In this document: one piece after another, positions 9,494 through 17,697 of the stretch
Position numbering within the stretch: position 1 is the first letter of the stretch
Layout of the letters: every line of letters begins with the position of its first letter
Source: Streptomyces spongiicola
GTDB lineage: Bacteria > Actinomycetota > Actinomycetes > Streptomycetales > Streptomycetaceae
NCBI RefSeq assembly: GCF_003122365.1
Contig: NZ_CP029254.1
Span: 6,822,001 to 6,886,000, forward strand
Reading direction: 5' to 3'
DNA: 64,000 nt
The notes under the pieces: model-generated
Told to the model about the DNA's origin: nothing
The model's input: the letters and a program-made list of their open reading frames with translations, nothing else
The model's database searches: none
Translations under genes and position numbers: made by a program

Positions 9494-9967
9494 GGCGTGC
9501 GGCGAGAGTCCCTCCTGGCCCGCGGCGCCCGGCACGCCCTCTCCGGTCGCCCTTCGGACACGGGAGGTGCCTCCGCGCTGTGTTGCCGGAGCCGTCCGGG
9601 TACGCCCGGTACCTCCGGTACGTCGAGTACCTCCGGCGCGGGGACGGTCCTCCGCCTTGTCACCGGATGCACCGCACGCACCGGACGCCGCGGGCCCCGC
9701 GCTGCGGGCGGACGGAGCTACTTTCGCGACACGCCCCAGCCGGGCCCCGTCCCACCAGCCGGGCCCGGTACCGAGCCGCCGCCCCCACGGGCGCCGCCGG
9801 CACCGGCCCTGCCCCGGCCGCCGCCTCCCACCACTCCGCCTCCACCGCCCAAGTCCCAACCGCTGCCGCTGCCATCCCCACCGCCCACCACCTACCGCCT
9901 ACCGCCCACCACCTACCGCCTACCGCCGGCGCCGAACGCCGGCCGACGAACCACGGAGACCTCCGCC
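9494..9967. repeat. 474-bp low-complexity spacer between ABC subunit genes
   Basis: No credible gene. The end of the spacer (about 9870-9945) is built from repeats of ACCGCCTACCGCCCACC-like units, and the middle from short Ala/Pro-type coding-like repeats without homology. It separates the ATPase from the permease of one transporter, genes that usually abut, so it looks like expanded spacer DNA. Confidence 0.6.
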
Positions 9968-10720
9968 ATGAGCGCCTACGCCGCGCTGACCACGGCCGGA
10001 TACCGGGCCTACACCCGGGACCGGACCACGCTCTTCTTCACCTTCGCCTTCCCTCTGCTGTTCCTCGTCGTCTTCGGCCTGATCTTCAGCGGGCAGGACG
10101 TCGAGCAGAGCGGCCGGCCGTACATCGACCACATCGCCCCCGGCGTCCTCGCCTGGGGCGTCGGCAACGCCGCCGTGTTCGGCGTCGCGTTCGTCCTGAT
10201 GCAGTGGCGCCGCGACGACATCCTGCGCCTCATCCGGATGACGCCGACGCCCGTCTCCGCCGTCATCGCCTCCCGCTATGTGCTGGCGGTCGCCGTCGGC
10301 GTCGTCCAGTCCGTGCTGTTCGTCGCCGTGGCCATGCTGCCGTTCTTCGGGCTGGGCGTGTCCGGGAGCTGGCCGCTGGCGCTGCCCGTGCTCGTCCTCG
10401 GCATCACGGCCTTCCTGATGCTGGGGGTGATCGTCGGCTCGTACACCAGGACCCCGGAGGCCGTCGCCGCGGTCGCCAACTGCCTGATGATCCCCATGGC
10501 GTTCCTGTCCGGCTCGTTCCTCCCGCTGGACATGATGCCCGACTGGATGCAGACCCTGTCGCGGGTCCTCCCGCTGCGCTATCTCAACGACGGCGTCTCG
10601 GACGCGCTCACGGGCGGGAGCACCGGCGGAGTGCTCCTCGACTGCGGAGTGCTCGCCGGCTTCGCCGTGGTGCTCGGCGCCGTCGCCGTCAGGACGTTCC
10701 GCTGGAGCGACTCGTCATGA
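9968..10720 (+). CDS. ABC-2 type transporter permease
   Basis: Membrane subunit partnering the ATPase at 8555-9493. The 250 residues have about six hydrophobic segments, starting with TLFFTFAFPLLFLVVFGLIF, and the ABC-2 family block NCLMIPMAFLSGSFLPLDMMP ahead of the last helices. A GGAG site lies upstream of the ATG. The stop overlaps the ATG of the second YcaO gene by four bases (ATGA), which places export and maturation genes in one transcript. Confidence 0.92.
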   Translation: MSAYAALTTAGYRAYTRDRTTLFFTFAFPLLFLVVFGLIFSGQDVEQSGRPYIDHIAPGVLAWGVGNAAVFGVAFVLMQWRRDDILRLIRMTPTPVSAVIASRYVLAVAVGVVQSVLFVAVAMLPFFGLGVSGSWPLALPVLVLGITAFLMLGVIVGSYTRTPEAVAAVANCLMIPMAFLSGSFLPLDMMPDWMQTLSRVLPLRYLNDGVSDALTGGSTGGVLLDCGVLAGFAVVLGAVAVRTFRWSDSS

Positions 10721-12762
10721 CCACCACCGCCGCTACCGCCGCCGCTGCCGGCACCTCCGCCTCCTCCGAGGCTGCCTCCTCCTCCGCTGCCGACACCGTC
10801 GCCGGGGCCGCGCCACCGCTGGGGCGGGCCACCGCCATCCTCCAGGACGCCCTCTCCGCCCGGCGCACCGTACTCGGGGGCGCCGCACCCGGCGACGCCG
10901 CCGTCCCCGCACCGCTCGTGGTGCCCCTCGGCGCCGCGGACGTGCTCGGCACCGGCGCCCCCGACCCGTACGCCGCCACCCGGCCCCGGGCGAACGTCCA
11001 ACTGACCGCCCGAGCCGTCCTCATCGGCCCCTGGGGCGGGACAGGCGAAGCGGCGTGCGGGCAGTGCCTCGCCATGCGCTGGCAGCGACTGCGCAGCCGC
11101 TCCGAACGCGAGGCACTCGAACGGGGCCGCCCGCCGCACGGGGCCACGGCCTGGCCGGTGATCACCCCCTACGCGGTCGACGCGGTGTGGGCCGCCTACC
11201 GGGCCGCCCTGGGCGGACGGCTGTCCCCACCGGCCGAGGCCCCGGCAGACCGCGCACTTCCCCAGGTGACCCGCGTCGACCTGGGGACCCTCGCGACGGT
11301 GACCTTCCCCCTGCTCCCCGAACCCCTCTGCCCGTCCTGCGTCACGGCCGTCCCCGAGACCGCGGACGCCGCCCCGGCCCGGCTGCGACCCGCCCCCAAA
11401 CCGGACCCCGGCCGCTACCGGCTGCGCCCGGCCTCCTCGTACGACCTCCCCGAGCAGGCGCTCGCCAACCCCGTGTGCGGGGCGCTCGGCGCCCGTACCT
11501 GGATCAACCCCGCCTCGACCACCACCGCCCCCGTCGCCGGGACCAACTTCGTGCGCGGATACGCCGGCCTGAACGACGTCACCTGGAGCGGGCAGGCCAA
11601 CAGCTACGCCGCCAGCCGCACGCTGGCCCGGCTGGAGGGTCTGGAACGCTACGCGGGCACCCACCGCCGCCGCGGCACCACGCCCGTGACGGCCTCGTAC
11701 GACGACCTCGTCGCGGCGGGGACCCCCGTCGTGGACCCCGCGGCGCGCGGCCTCTACGCCCCGCAGACCTATGCGCGCGACCCGCTCGTCAGCCCCTTCG
11801 ACCCGGCCCGGGAGATCCCCTGGGTCTGGGGCCGTTCGCTGCGCGACGACCGCCCGGTGCTCGTCCCCGCCCGCCTCGCCCACTACAGCGCGGGAACCGA
11901 CGCGGACAACTTCGTCTTCGAGTGCTCCAACGGCTGTGCGACCGGCGGTAGTCCGGAGGAGGCGATCCTCTTCGCCCTGCTGGAGATCATCGAGCGCGAC
12001 GCCTTCCTGCTGGCCTGGTACGGGCGCGCCCCGCTCACCGCGATCGACCTCCGCAGCTGCCGGCGCGCCTCGATCCGCGCCATGGCCGACCGGGCGGCGC
12101 TGCACGGCTACGACGTCCTCGCCCACGACACCACCATGGACCTCGCCGTGCCGGTGGTCACCGCCCTCGCCGTCCGCCGCGACGGCGGCCCCGGCACCCT
12201 GTCCTTCGCGGCCGCGGCCGGATTCGACCCCGAGGAGACCGTCGAGTCCGCGCTCTCGGAGGTGCTCACCTACATCCCGCACCTGCCGCACCAGGTGGCG
12301 GCGCGCCGTGGTGAACTCCTCGACATGGCCCGGGACTACTCCAGGGTGCTCCATCTGAAGGACCACGCCCAGCTGTTCGGCCTGCCCGAGATGGCCGTCC
12401 ACGCGCGGGAGTTCCTGGAGCCGGTGGACGTGCTGCCGCTGGACGCCGTGTTCCGCGGCTGGACGGACTCCCTGCGGCCGCGGACCGGCGACCTCCGCGA
12501 CGATGTGCGCTTCCTGGTCCGGCGGATCGCCGCCGCCGGCCTCGACGCCGTCGTCGTGGACCAGACGACCCCGGAGCAGCGTCGGTCGGGGCTGCACACG
12601 GTCGCCATGGTCGTCCCCGGCATCCTGCCGCTGGACTTCGGCTGGTCACGCCAGCGGGCCCTGCTGATGCCGCGGCTGCGGAGCGGGTTGCGCGACGCGG
12701 GACGGCGCCCGGACCTCCTGCCCGGACCGGAGGTCAGGGCCGTGCCGCATCCGTTCCCGTGA
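10717..12762 (+). CDS. TOMM cyclodehydratase: leader-binding/zinc domain fused to YcaO
   Basis: Second cyclodehydratase, 681 residues. The first 30 or so residues are an Ala/Thr/Ser tract. The N-terminal half carries a zinc-binding cysteine tetrad, CGQC at 114-117 and CPSC at 205-208, as in the ThiF/E1-like partner domain fused to YcaO in TOMM synthetases. The YcaO part starts near ANPVCGALG (about 250), with catalytic-region Glu423, Glu426 and Arg427 in LLEIIERDAF, and ends PHPFP, the PxPxP tail. It is clearly paralogous to the truncated YcaO at the left edge. The ATG overlaps the permease stop. One of the two may bind the leader while both cyclise, or they may act on different residues. Confidence 0.95.
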   Translation: MTTTAATAAAAGTSASSEAASSSAADTVAGAAPPLGRATAILQDALSARRTVLGGAAPGDAAVPAPLVVPLGAADVLGTGAPDPYAATRPRANVQLTARAVLIGPWGGTGEAACGQCLAMRWQRLRSRSEREALERGRPPHGATAWPVITPYAVDAVWAAYRAALGGRLSPPAEAPADRALPQVTRVDLGTLATVTFPLLPEPLCPSCVTAVPETADAAPARLRPAPKPDPGRYRLRPASSYDLPEQALANPVCGALGARTWINPASTTTAPVAGTNFVRGYAGLNDVTWSGQANSYAASRTLARLEGLERYAGTHRRRGTTPVTASYDDLVAAGTPVVDPAARGLYAPQTYARDPLVSPFDPAREIPWVWGRSLRDDRPVLVPARLAHYSAGTDADNFVFECSNGCATGGSPEEAILFALLEIIERDAFLLAWYGRAPLTAIDLRSCRRASIRAMADRAALHGYDVLAHDTTMDLAVPVVTALAVRRDGGPGTLSFAAAAGFDPEETVESALSEVLTYIPHLPHQVAARRGELLDMARDYSRVLHLKDHAQLFGLPEMAVHAREFLEPVDVLPLDAVFRGWTDSLRPRTGDLRDDVRFLVRRIAAAGLDAVVVDQTTPEQRRSGLHTVAMVVPGILPLDFGWSRQRALLMPRLRSGLRDAGRRPDLLPGPEVRAVPHPFP

Positions 12763-13170
12763 CGGCCGGACCCGGGCGGGCGGTTCGAGTGCCGCGTACG
12801 GAGACGTCCGAGTCGTCCGTGCCGTCCGAGCCCGTGCCGTCCGAGCCGGTGTGGTCCGAGTCGTCCGTGCCGTCCGAGCCGGTGTCGTCCGAGTGCGGCG
12901 GCGTCCGAGCCCGTGCCGTCCGAGCCGGTCTTGTCCGAGTGCGGCGTCATGCGAGCGTCGCCTCGTCCGAGTGCGGCGCCATGCGAAGTCGCGCCGCCCG
13001 AAGCGGAGTCCTGTGCGGAGTGGACTCGTACGCGAAGCGGAGCCGTATGCGAGGTGGGGTCGTCGGAAGTCCTGCCGTCCGCCCGCATGCCGACGGCCCC
13101 CCGCCCCGCGGAATCGCCCGCCGGGGTGGGAGGCCGTGGCCCGTCCGGCGGACGGCCCGCGCGCCCGCGA
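12763..13170. repeat. Degenerate tandem repeats between YcaO and the precursor gene
   Basis: Between the converging YcaO and precursor genes, positions about 12795-12960 are short units based on GTCCGTGCCGTCCGAGCC. No coding potential is supported. A hairpin CCGTCC-GGC-GGACGG at 13141-13155 lies just after the precursor stop (on the minus strand) and could end its transcript. Confidence 0.55.
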
Positions 13171-13347
13171 TCAGGCGCTGCAGGAGGTCGTGCTGGTGGT
13201 GCTGGAGCAGGTCGACGTGGAGGAGCACGACGTCGAACCGGCCAGGACGACCTCGGCGGCGTCCGAATAGTCCGAGATCTCGAAGGTCTCGGACTCCAGC
13301 TCCAGGATCTCGTCGGCGAGCGTGGCGAGTTCGGGCTTCGGGGTCAT
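13171..13347 (-). CDS. RiPP precursor peptide, Ser/Thr/Cys-only core (thiazolylpeptide type)
   Basis: A 58-codon gene on the strand opposite the cluster enzymes. The leader begins MTPKPELATLADEILELE and continues SETFEISDYSDAAEVVLAG. It is acidic with LxxLxxE and FEISDY segments like leaders bound by TOMM leader-recognition domains. The C-terminal 21 residues are STS followed by CSSTSTCSSTTSTTSCSA: ten Ser, seven Thr, three Cys and one Ala, so every residue except the last is a target for azole formation or dehydration. The ATG (13345-13347) is preceded by GGGAG at good spacing, and TGA is at 13171-13173. The start of the core is not certain; cleavage after VLAG is plausible. It is the only precursor-like reading frame seen in the cluster. 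Confidence 0.93.
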   Translation of the reverse strand: MTPKPELATLADEILELESETFEISDYSDAAEVVLAGSTSCSSTSTCSSTTSTTSCSA

Positions 13348-13446
13348 CTGCGTCTCCCTTGGGTGTGCGGGGCCGGCCGGCGGGTCCGGCGGTCTCCTCG
13401 CTCGGGACCATTGCAGCCGAACGGCCTTTCACCTCACCTCGGCTCT

Positions 13447-13478
13447 CGCTGACACTTCGCTGACACCCCTTGTCAGCG
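13447..13478. promoter_or_regulatory. Candidate operator: three CGCTGACA half-sites
   Basis: In the 222-bp divergent region between the precursor and amidohydrolase genes, CGCTGACA occurs at 13447-13454 and 13458-13465 (11 bp apart, one helical turn), followed by the inverted copy TGTCAGCG at 13471-13478. The last two form a perfect 8-bp inverted repeat with a 5-base loop. This is what a dimeric regulator site looks like, perhaps for the LuxR-type protein at 15341-16327. It could also be a hairpin in a leader transcript. Confidence 0.5.
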
Positions 13479-13569
13479 GAACGCCGGGCGTCTGTCGTGC
13501 GGGCCGGGGACGCTGGCGGATGAGCCGCCTTCCGGTCCGCCACCGCCGCACCGAAGGCAAGGAGACGCG

Positions 13570-14799
13570 TTGAACGCAGCAGAAGTCCCGCGGGACGTCC
13601 TGAGGGACGCCACCGCGCTGTATGTCGACCTGCACGCCCATCCCGAGCTGTCGGGCGAGGAGGTCCGCACCGCCGGGGTGCTCGCCGCCCGGCTCGAGCG
13701 GGACGGCTGCACCGTCACCCGCCGCGTCGGCGGGCACGGGGTCGTCGGCGTGCTCCGCAACGGACCGGGCCCCACGGTGATGGTCCGGGCCGAACTCGAC
13801 GCGCTGCCGGTAGCGGAACGCACCGGCCTGACGTACGCCAGCACCGTTCCCGGCGTCATGCACGCCTGCGGACACGATCTGCACACCGCGGCGGCCGCCG
13901 GCGCCGTCTCCCTCCTCGTCGGCGACCGCGACTCCTGGCGGGGCACCCTGGTACTCGTCGGGCAGCCCGCGGAGGAGACTCTCAGCGGCGCCCGGGCGAT
14001 GCTCGACGACGGCCTCTACGACCGGTTCGGAACCCCGGACGCGGTGCTCGCCCAGCACTGCGCACCGCTGCCCGCCGGATGTGTCGCCCACGGGCAGGGC
14101 CCGCTGATGGCCGCCGGTGCCACGCTCGACGTGGTCGTCCACGGGCGCGGCGGGCACGCGGGCACGCCGCACCTGGCCGTCGACCCCGTGGTCACCGCCG
14201 CCGCCGTGGTGATGCGGCTTCAGACGGTGGTGTCGCGCGAATCCGCGCCCGGCGAGCGGGTCGTGCTCACCGTCGGTTCACTGCACGCCGGGGACCGGGC
14301 CAACGTGATCCCCTCCGAAGCCCGGCTGTCCGTGTCCGTCAGGGCGTTCACGGACGCCGCCCTGACCCGGGTGACCGAGGCCGTCCGGCGGGTCGTACGA
14401 GCCGAGTGCGCGGCCTCCGGCTGCGACCGCGGACCGGAGATCACGGTCACCGCCTCTTCGCCCGTGCTGGAGTCCCACCCGGAGACGGGCCACCGGGTGC
14501 GCAGCGCACACCAGGACGCCTTCGGGCCGCACCGGGTGACCGGCTGGCCCGGATCCACCGCCACCGAGGACTTCCCCCACTACGCCGAGGGCGGGGTGCC
14601 GGTCGCCTACTGGATGCTCGGAGTCACCGGCGTCCGGCAGTGGCGGGCGGCCGGCAGCGGTGAACCGGTGCCGGCCAACCACACGGACACCTTCGCGCCC
14701 GACGTACGCACCGCCCTCCCGGCCGGCATCACCGCGATGGCCACGGCCGCGCGAAGTCTGCTGGGCACCCCCGGCCGCACGGCGGGCGCGGCGCGATGA
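13570..14799 (+). CDS. M20D-family amidohydrolase/peptidase
   Basis: Zinc/manganese amidohydrolase of the IAA-amino-acid hydrolase/hippuricase type (409 residues). Family motifs are LHAHPELSGEE near the N terminus, RAELDALPV, GVMHACGHDLHTA (metal-binding HACGHD), QPAEE with the catalytic and ligand Glu, the dimerisation-domain segment GRGGHAGTPH, and a late NHTDTF. The TTG start has GGAGACGCG upstream. It faces the precursor gene across a shared regulatory region and is translationally coupled to the next gene. In the cluster it may trim peptide fragments or hydrolyse an amide in the product; no substrate can be told from sequence. Confidence 0.9.
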   Translation: MNAAEVPRDVLRDATALYVDLHAHPELSGEEVRTAGVLAARLERDGCTVTRRVGGHGVVGVLRNGPGPTVMVRAELDALPVAERTGLTYASTVPGVMHACGHDLHTAAAAGAVSLLVGDRDSWRGTLVLVGQPAEETLSGARAMLDDGLYDRFGTPDAVLAQHCAPLPAGCVAHGQGPLMAAGATLDVVVHGRGGHAGTPHLAVDPVVTAAAVVMRLQTVVSRESAPGERVVLTVGSLHAGDRANVIPSEARLSVSVRAFTDAALTRVTEAVRRVVRAECAASGCDRGPEITVTASSPVLESHPETGHRVRSAHQDAFGPHRVTGWPGSTATEDFPHYAEGGVPVAYWMLGVTGVRQWRAAGSGEPVPANHTDTFAPDVRTALPAGITAMATAARSLLGTPGRTAGAAR

Positions 14800-15053
14800 C
14801 CGCCTCCGGGCGGGACTACGTCGACGTCGTCGCCGTGCGCGACGACCGTACGGCACCCGCGGGCGAGACCACCGTCATCCGGCTGCTGGGTCTGCTGCCC
14901 GGGCACTGGCCCTGCCTGCCCGAGGTCCGTGCCGACCGCATCCGGCTGCGGATCGCCCTCGATTCGGCCACCGACCCGCGCACGGTCAGCAGCGCCGTCA
15001 GCCGGGCGCTGGCGGACTCCGCGCTGCGGGGCTGGTCCCGCCACCGGGACTGA
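14796..15053 (+). CDS. Small protein of unknown function coupled to the amidohydrolase
   Basis: An 85-residue protein beginning MTASGRDYVDVVAVRDD and ending LRGWSRHRD. Its ATG overlaps the stop of the M20 amidohydrolase (ATGA), so the two are translated together. It has no signal peptide or membrane segment and is a mix of short predicted strands and one late helix (PRTVSSAVSRALADSAL). I do not recognise the family. Its place makes it a candidate accessory factor or immunity protein of the RiPP cluster. Confidence 0.65.
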   Translation: MTASGRDYVDVVAVRDDRTAPAGETTVIRLLGLLPGHWPCLPEVRADRIRLRIALDSATDPRTVSSAVSRALADSALRGWSRHRD

Positions 15054-15340
15054 CCGCCGGTACCTGAGGGCGCCGCCCGTGGACCGTCCGGGCGTCCCAC
15101 CGGAGGGGCGCCCGCTCCCCGGTGGCGGTAGCGGGCGCCCGCTCCCGGGTGCCGGAGCGGTGCCGTCGGGACGGGTCCGGGAGTGGTGCCGTCGGGACGG
15201 GTGCCCGAGGGGTGCCGTCGGGACGGGTGCCGGAGGGGCGGGTGCCGGAGGGAACGGTGCCGGAGGGAACGGTGCCGGAGGTTCGCCGTCCGCGCGGCCG
15301 GCCCCATCCGGACGGGTAACGGGCGGTGGCGGCTCGACCC
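15054..15340. repeat. Short tandem repeats in a convergent intergenic region
   Basis: Positions about 15110-15290 consist of imperfect units of GGTGCCGGAGGGAACG and GTGCCGTCGGGACGG type. No gene is supported. The region lies between the 85-residue gene and the converging LuxR-type regulator. Confidence 0.6.
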
Positions 15341-16327
15341 TCACACCCAGCCGCGTTCCCGTGCCAGCAGCGCCGCATGGGCCCGGTTCACCGCACCGAG
15401 TTTCTGCATGATGTCCGCGACATGGCGCCGGTACGTCCGCACCGACACGCCCAGCTCCCGTGCCCCCACCTCGTCCTTGCCGGCCGAGCACATCGACAGC
15501 AGCACCCGCTGCTCGGTACCGGTCAACCGCTTCTCCTCACCCTCCGGCCCGGCGACGGCGGTCAGTTGCTCGGCCTGGGACCAGATCTGCTCGAACAGGG
15601 CGATGATGTTCGCCACCAACCCGTTGCTGCGGGCCAGCAGCGCGCCGCGTGCCGTGTTGCGCGGATCCACCGGCACCAGGGCCGTATGGCCGTCGTATAC
15701 GAGGATCCGCTCGGATATGTTCTCCGCCACCCTGATCAGGGCGCCCTCCGCGACCAGTTCCCGCAGGTATCCCGCGGTGGGCGGATGGTCCAGAGCGGCC
15801 CGCAGCACGACGTTCCGGATACGCACACCCCGGCGCAGACAGCGCATGTCCAGCGGACGCGACCGGGCGATGTTCTCGGCCGACAGCCTGGTGTACGGCT
15901 CCACCGAAAGGATCTCCTCACGGGCGAAGAACGCCAGGTCCTCTATGCGGTTGCGGATGTCGTCCAGACCGTGCAACTGCTCGATGCCCTGCGACGCCAT
16001 CAACTCGCCCTGCTCGGCCCGCAGACCCTGCACGACGTGCCGGGCCTGAGTCACCCGCTGCAACTCCTGGTGCAGCGCATGGAGCCGGGCGTCCATCAGC
16101 CGGGCCACCGCCACCTCGGGATCCGCCGGTGCGATACGGCCGTCCGCCCCCGTGGGATGGATCAGCCCGAGCCGCCGCAGTCGCTCCAGGCAGCGCCCCG
16201 GATCCTGTTCGGGGCCCGATCCGATCTTGTCGGCGAGCGCGAGCAGGTCCTCGCTCGTCGTGTCCGGATGGCGCAGACAGTGCCGGTAGAGTTCCTCGTC
16301 CGCGGCGGACACGCCGAGCACGGCCAT
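15341..16327 (-). CDS. LuxR-type HTH regulator with TrmB-like N terminus
   Basis: Transcription regulator of 328 residues, a type often found at the edge of Streptomyces RiPP clusters. The N-terminal 70 residues resemble a winged helix (LYRHCLRHPDTTSEDLLALAD). The middle resembles a phospholipase-D/TrmB-like sensor. The C terminus is a LuxR-type helix-turn-helix (KRLTGTEQRVLLSMCSAGK, then ELGVSVRTYRRHVADIMQKL). I chose the ATG at 16327 because homology starts at AVLGVSAADEEL; an in-frame ATG at 16429 would add 34 residues. It probably controls the RiPP genes. Confidence 0.85.
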   Translation of the reverse strand: MAVLGVSAADEELYRHCLRHPDTTSEDLLALADKIGSGPEQDPGRCLERLRRLGLIHPTGADGRIAPADPEVAVARLMDARLHALHQELQRVTQARHVVQGLRAEQGELMASQGIEQLHGLDDIRNRIEDLAFFAREEILSVEPYTRLSAENIARSRPLDMRCLRRGVRIRNVVLRAALDHPPTAGYLRELVAEGALIRVAENISERILVYDGHTALVPVDPRNTARGALLARSNGLVANIIALFEQIWSQAEQLTAVAGPEGEEKRLTGTEQRVLLSMCSAGKDEVGARELGVSVRTYRRHVADIMQKLGAVNRAHAALLARERGWV

Positions 16328-16724
16328 CTCGTTCTCACGCAACGCGCCCTCGGTGTATGAGTTCGGTCCGCCGGGAAGAGGGTGACCCCCGGCTGCGTAC
16401 CACCGAAGGCTATCCCGCATACCAGGCATTCGGCCCTACTCCTCCCGCACCCGTCGTACCTGCCGTTTCGCAGTGTCGTACGGAACGCTTCCCTCCGGGA
16501 CGGGTGGGACGAGAGCTGATGCCTTCCGACCCGCGACCTCACCGCGGTGTCGCCTCTCCGGGCGCTCCGCGGACCGCCCCGACGCCCCGCTCCCGCGCGA
16601 CCGCTCCCGCACGATCTCGCTGCGGTGCCGGGAGCCGGGAGCCGGGAGCCGGGAGCCGCCGGACGCGGGGCGCCCCTGCCCCGCCCCGCGCGATCGCGTC
16701 CGGGCCACGGCACCGTGCCCGGGC
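16328..16724. other. Intergenic region upstream of the LuxR-type gene
   Basis: About 400 bases with no supported gene. It holds repeats of GGGAGCC (16630-16665, GCCGGGAGCCGGGAGCCGGG). The promoter of the LuxR-type gene should lie at about 16330-16450, but no clear -35/-10 pair was seen. The right end may contain the destroyed 5' part of the flavodoxin-like pseudogene. Confidence 0.4.
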
Positions 16725-17363
16725 GGGCGGGCGATCGACGACGATCGCCACCGGGTTGTGACCGGACATGACCGAACACGTCTGGGAGACCGACGCCTGG
16801 CCGACGCCCCGAAAGGGTGATGTCCTCGACGTCCTCGACGTCCTCGACGTCCTCGACGTCCTCGACGTCCTCGACGTCCTCGTGCTCGCCGGTCCCGTCC
16901 GGCTGCGCGACAACAGCTCCGCGATGACGCGGGTGATCGAGCGGCTCCACGCCTGCGCCGGCCTGACGCCTGCGCCGGCCTGCTCAACGACAAGGGGCGG
17001 TACGCCTACTACGGACGCCTCGGCGGCTGCCTGATCAACGGAGACGAGGACGGTGTCAAGCACTGCGCGATGGACGTGCTCTACAGCCTCCAGCACCTCG
17101 GCCGGCTACACCGTCCCGCCGCAGGCGGACGCCGGCTGGATCGGCGAAGCCGGCCCGGGACCGTCCTGTCTCGACCCCGGTTCGTGCGGACCCGAGAACG
17201 AGTTCACCCGGCGCAACACCACGCTCATGACCTGGAACCCGCTGCCTGGCTGCACCCGGCCGCGATGCTCAAACAGGCAGGCGGCAGACCCGCGCACGGC
17301 AACCGGCGCACGGAGTGGGACGCGGGCTGCCGCTCCGACCCACCGAACCCCGAACACCGGTAG
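16725..17363 (+). pseudogene. Flavodoxin/NADPH-dependent FMN reductase family pseudogene
   Basis: Pieces of one flavodoxin-family oxidoreductase occur in order in changing frames: IATG, a TGA, then PDMTEHVWETDAWP; DVLVLAGPVRLRDNSSAM and TRVIERLHACAGL; LLNDKGRYAYYGRLGGCLIN and HCAMDVLYSLQHLG; YTVPPQADAGWIGEAGPGPS and ENEFTRRNTTLMTWN; AMLKQAGGRPAHG to a TAG at 17361. The frame breaks are visible. A perfect 17-bp tandem duplication sits at 16949-16965/16966-16982, CGGC is duplicated at 17099-17106, and an extra 8 bp lies near 17243-17250. Removing each restores the family sequence. Six 9-bp GTCCTCGAC units (16822-16875) have also expanded in frame. The 5' end is not resolved. Confidence 0.85.
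16822..16875 (+). repeat. Six perfect 9-bp GTCCTCGAC tandem repeats
   Basis: The unit GTCCTCGAC occurs six times without change, then degenerates into GTCCTCGTG. It sits inside the flavodoxin-like pseudogene, where relatives have a single DVLVLA segment, so it appears to be an expansion of a short coding stretch. Confidence 0.9.
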
Positions 17364-17697
17364 CCCCGGCGAGGAGGGCCTCCGTGGACACGCCGGTGCC
17401 GAAGGCGGGTGTGCGGCGGGCCGCGCACCGCGCCGGTTCAGCCCCAGCCGCTGACCACACGGTCGCCGGGCCCTCCTCGGCCTGGACCACCGTCCCTGCG
17501 CACCCTCTTTGCCCCCTGGCTTCGACCGGCTCGACCGGTTCACCGGGCCTGCGCGGCCCAGGCGGAGCACCGCCCGGCGCGGGCCGGGGTGAATCTGGGT
17601 GAACCTGGGTGAATCGCGGTGCCGGGGTGGACCGGGAGCGTGCGGCGAACCGGGAGCGTGGGGCGAGCGGGGCCGGTGTCCGTCCGGAGGCTGTGCC
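17364..17697. other. Convergent intergenic region
   Basis: About 330 bases between the pseudogene end and the DUF4142 stop. It shows short direct repeats (GGGTGAATCTGGGTGAACCTG near 17588-17610, and CGGGAGCGTG twice near 17633-17660). No gene or convincing terminator hairpin was found. Confidence 0.4.

Noticed and set aside
1..16327. Naming the cluster product as a thiopeptide
   Set aside because: The precursor and split LanB fit, but no TclM-type pyridine synthase is in the window. The single SpaB_C protein pairs with LanB as elimination enzyme, so macrocyclisation is not supported.
16768..17034. Independent small protein beginning MTEHVWETDAWP
   Set aside because: The pieces belong to one flavodoxin-family gene in shifted frames, and the middle is only the 9-bp repeat.
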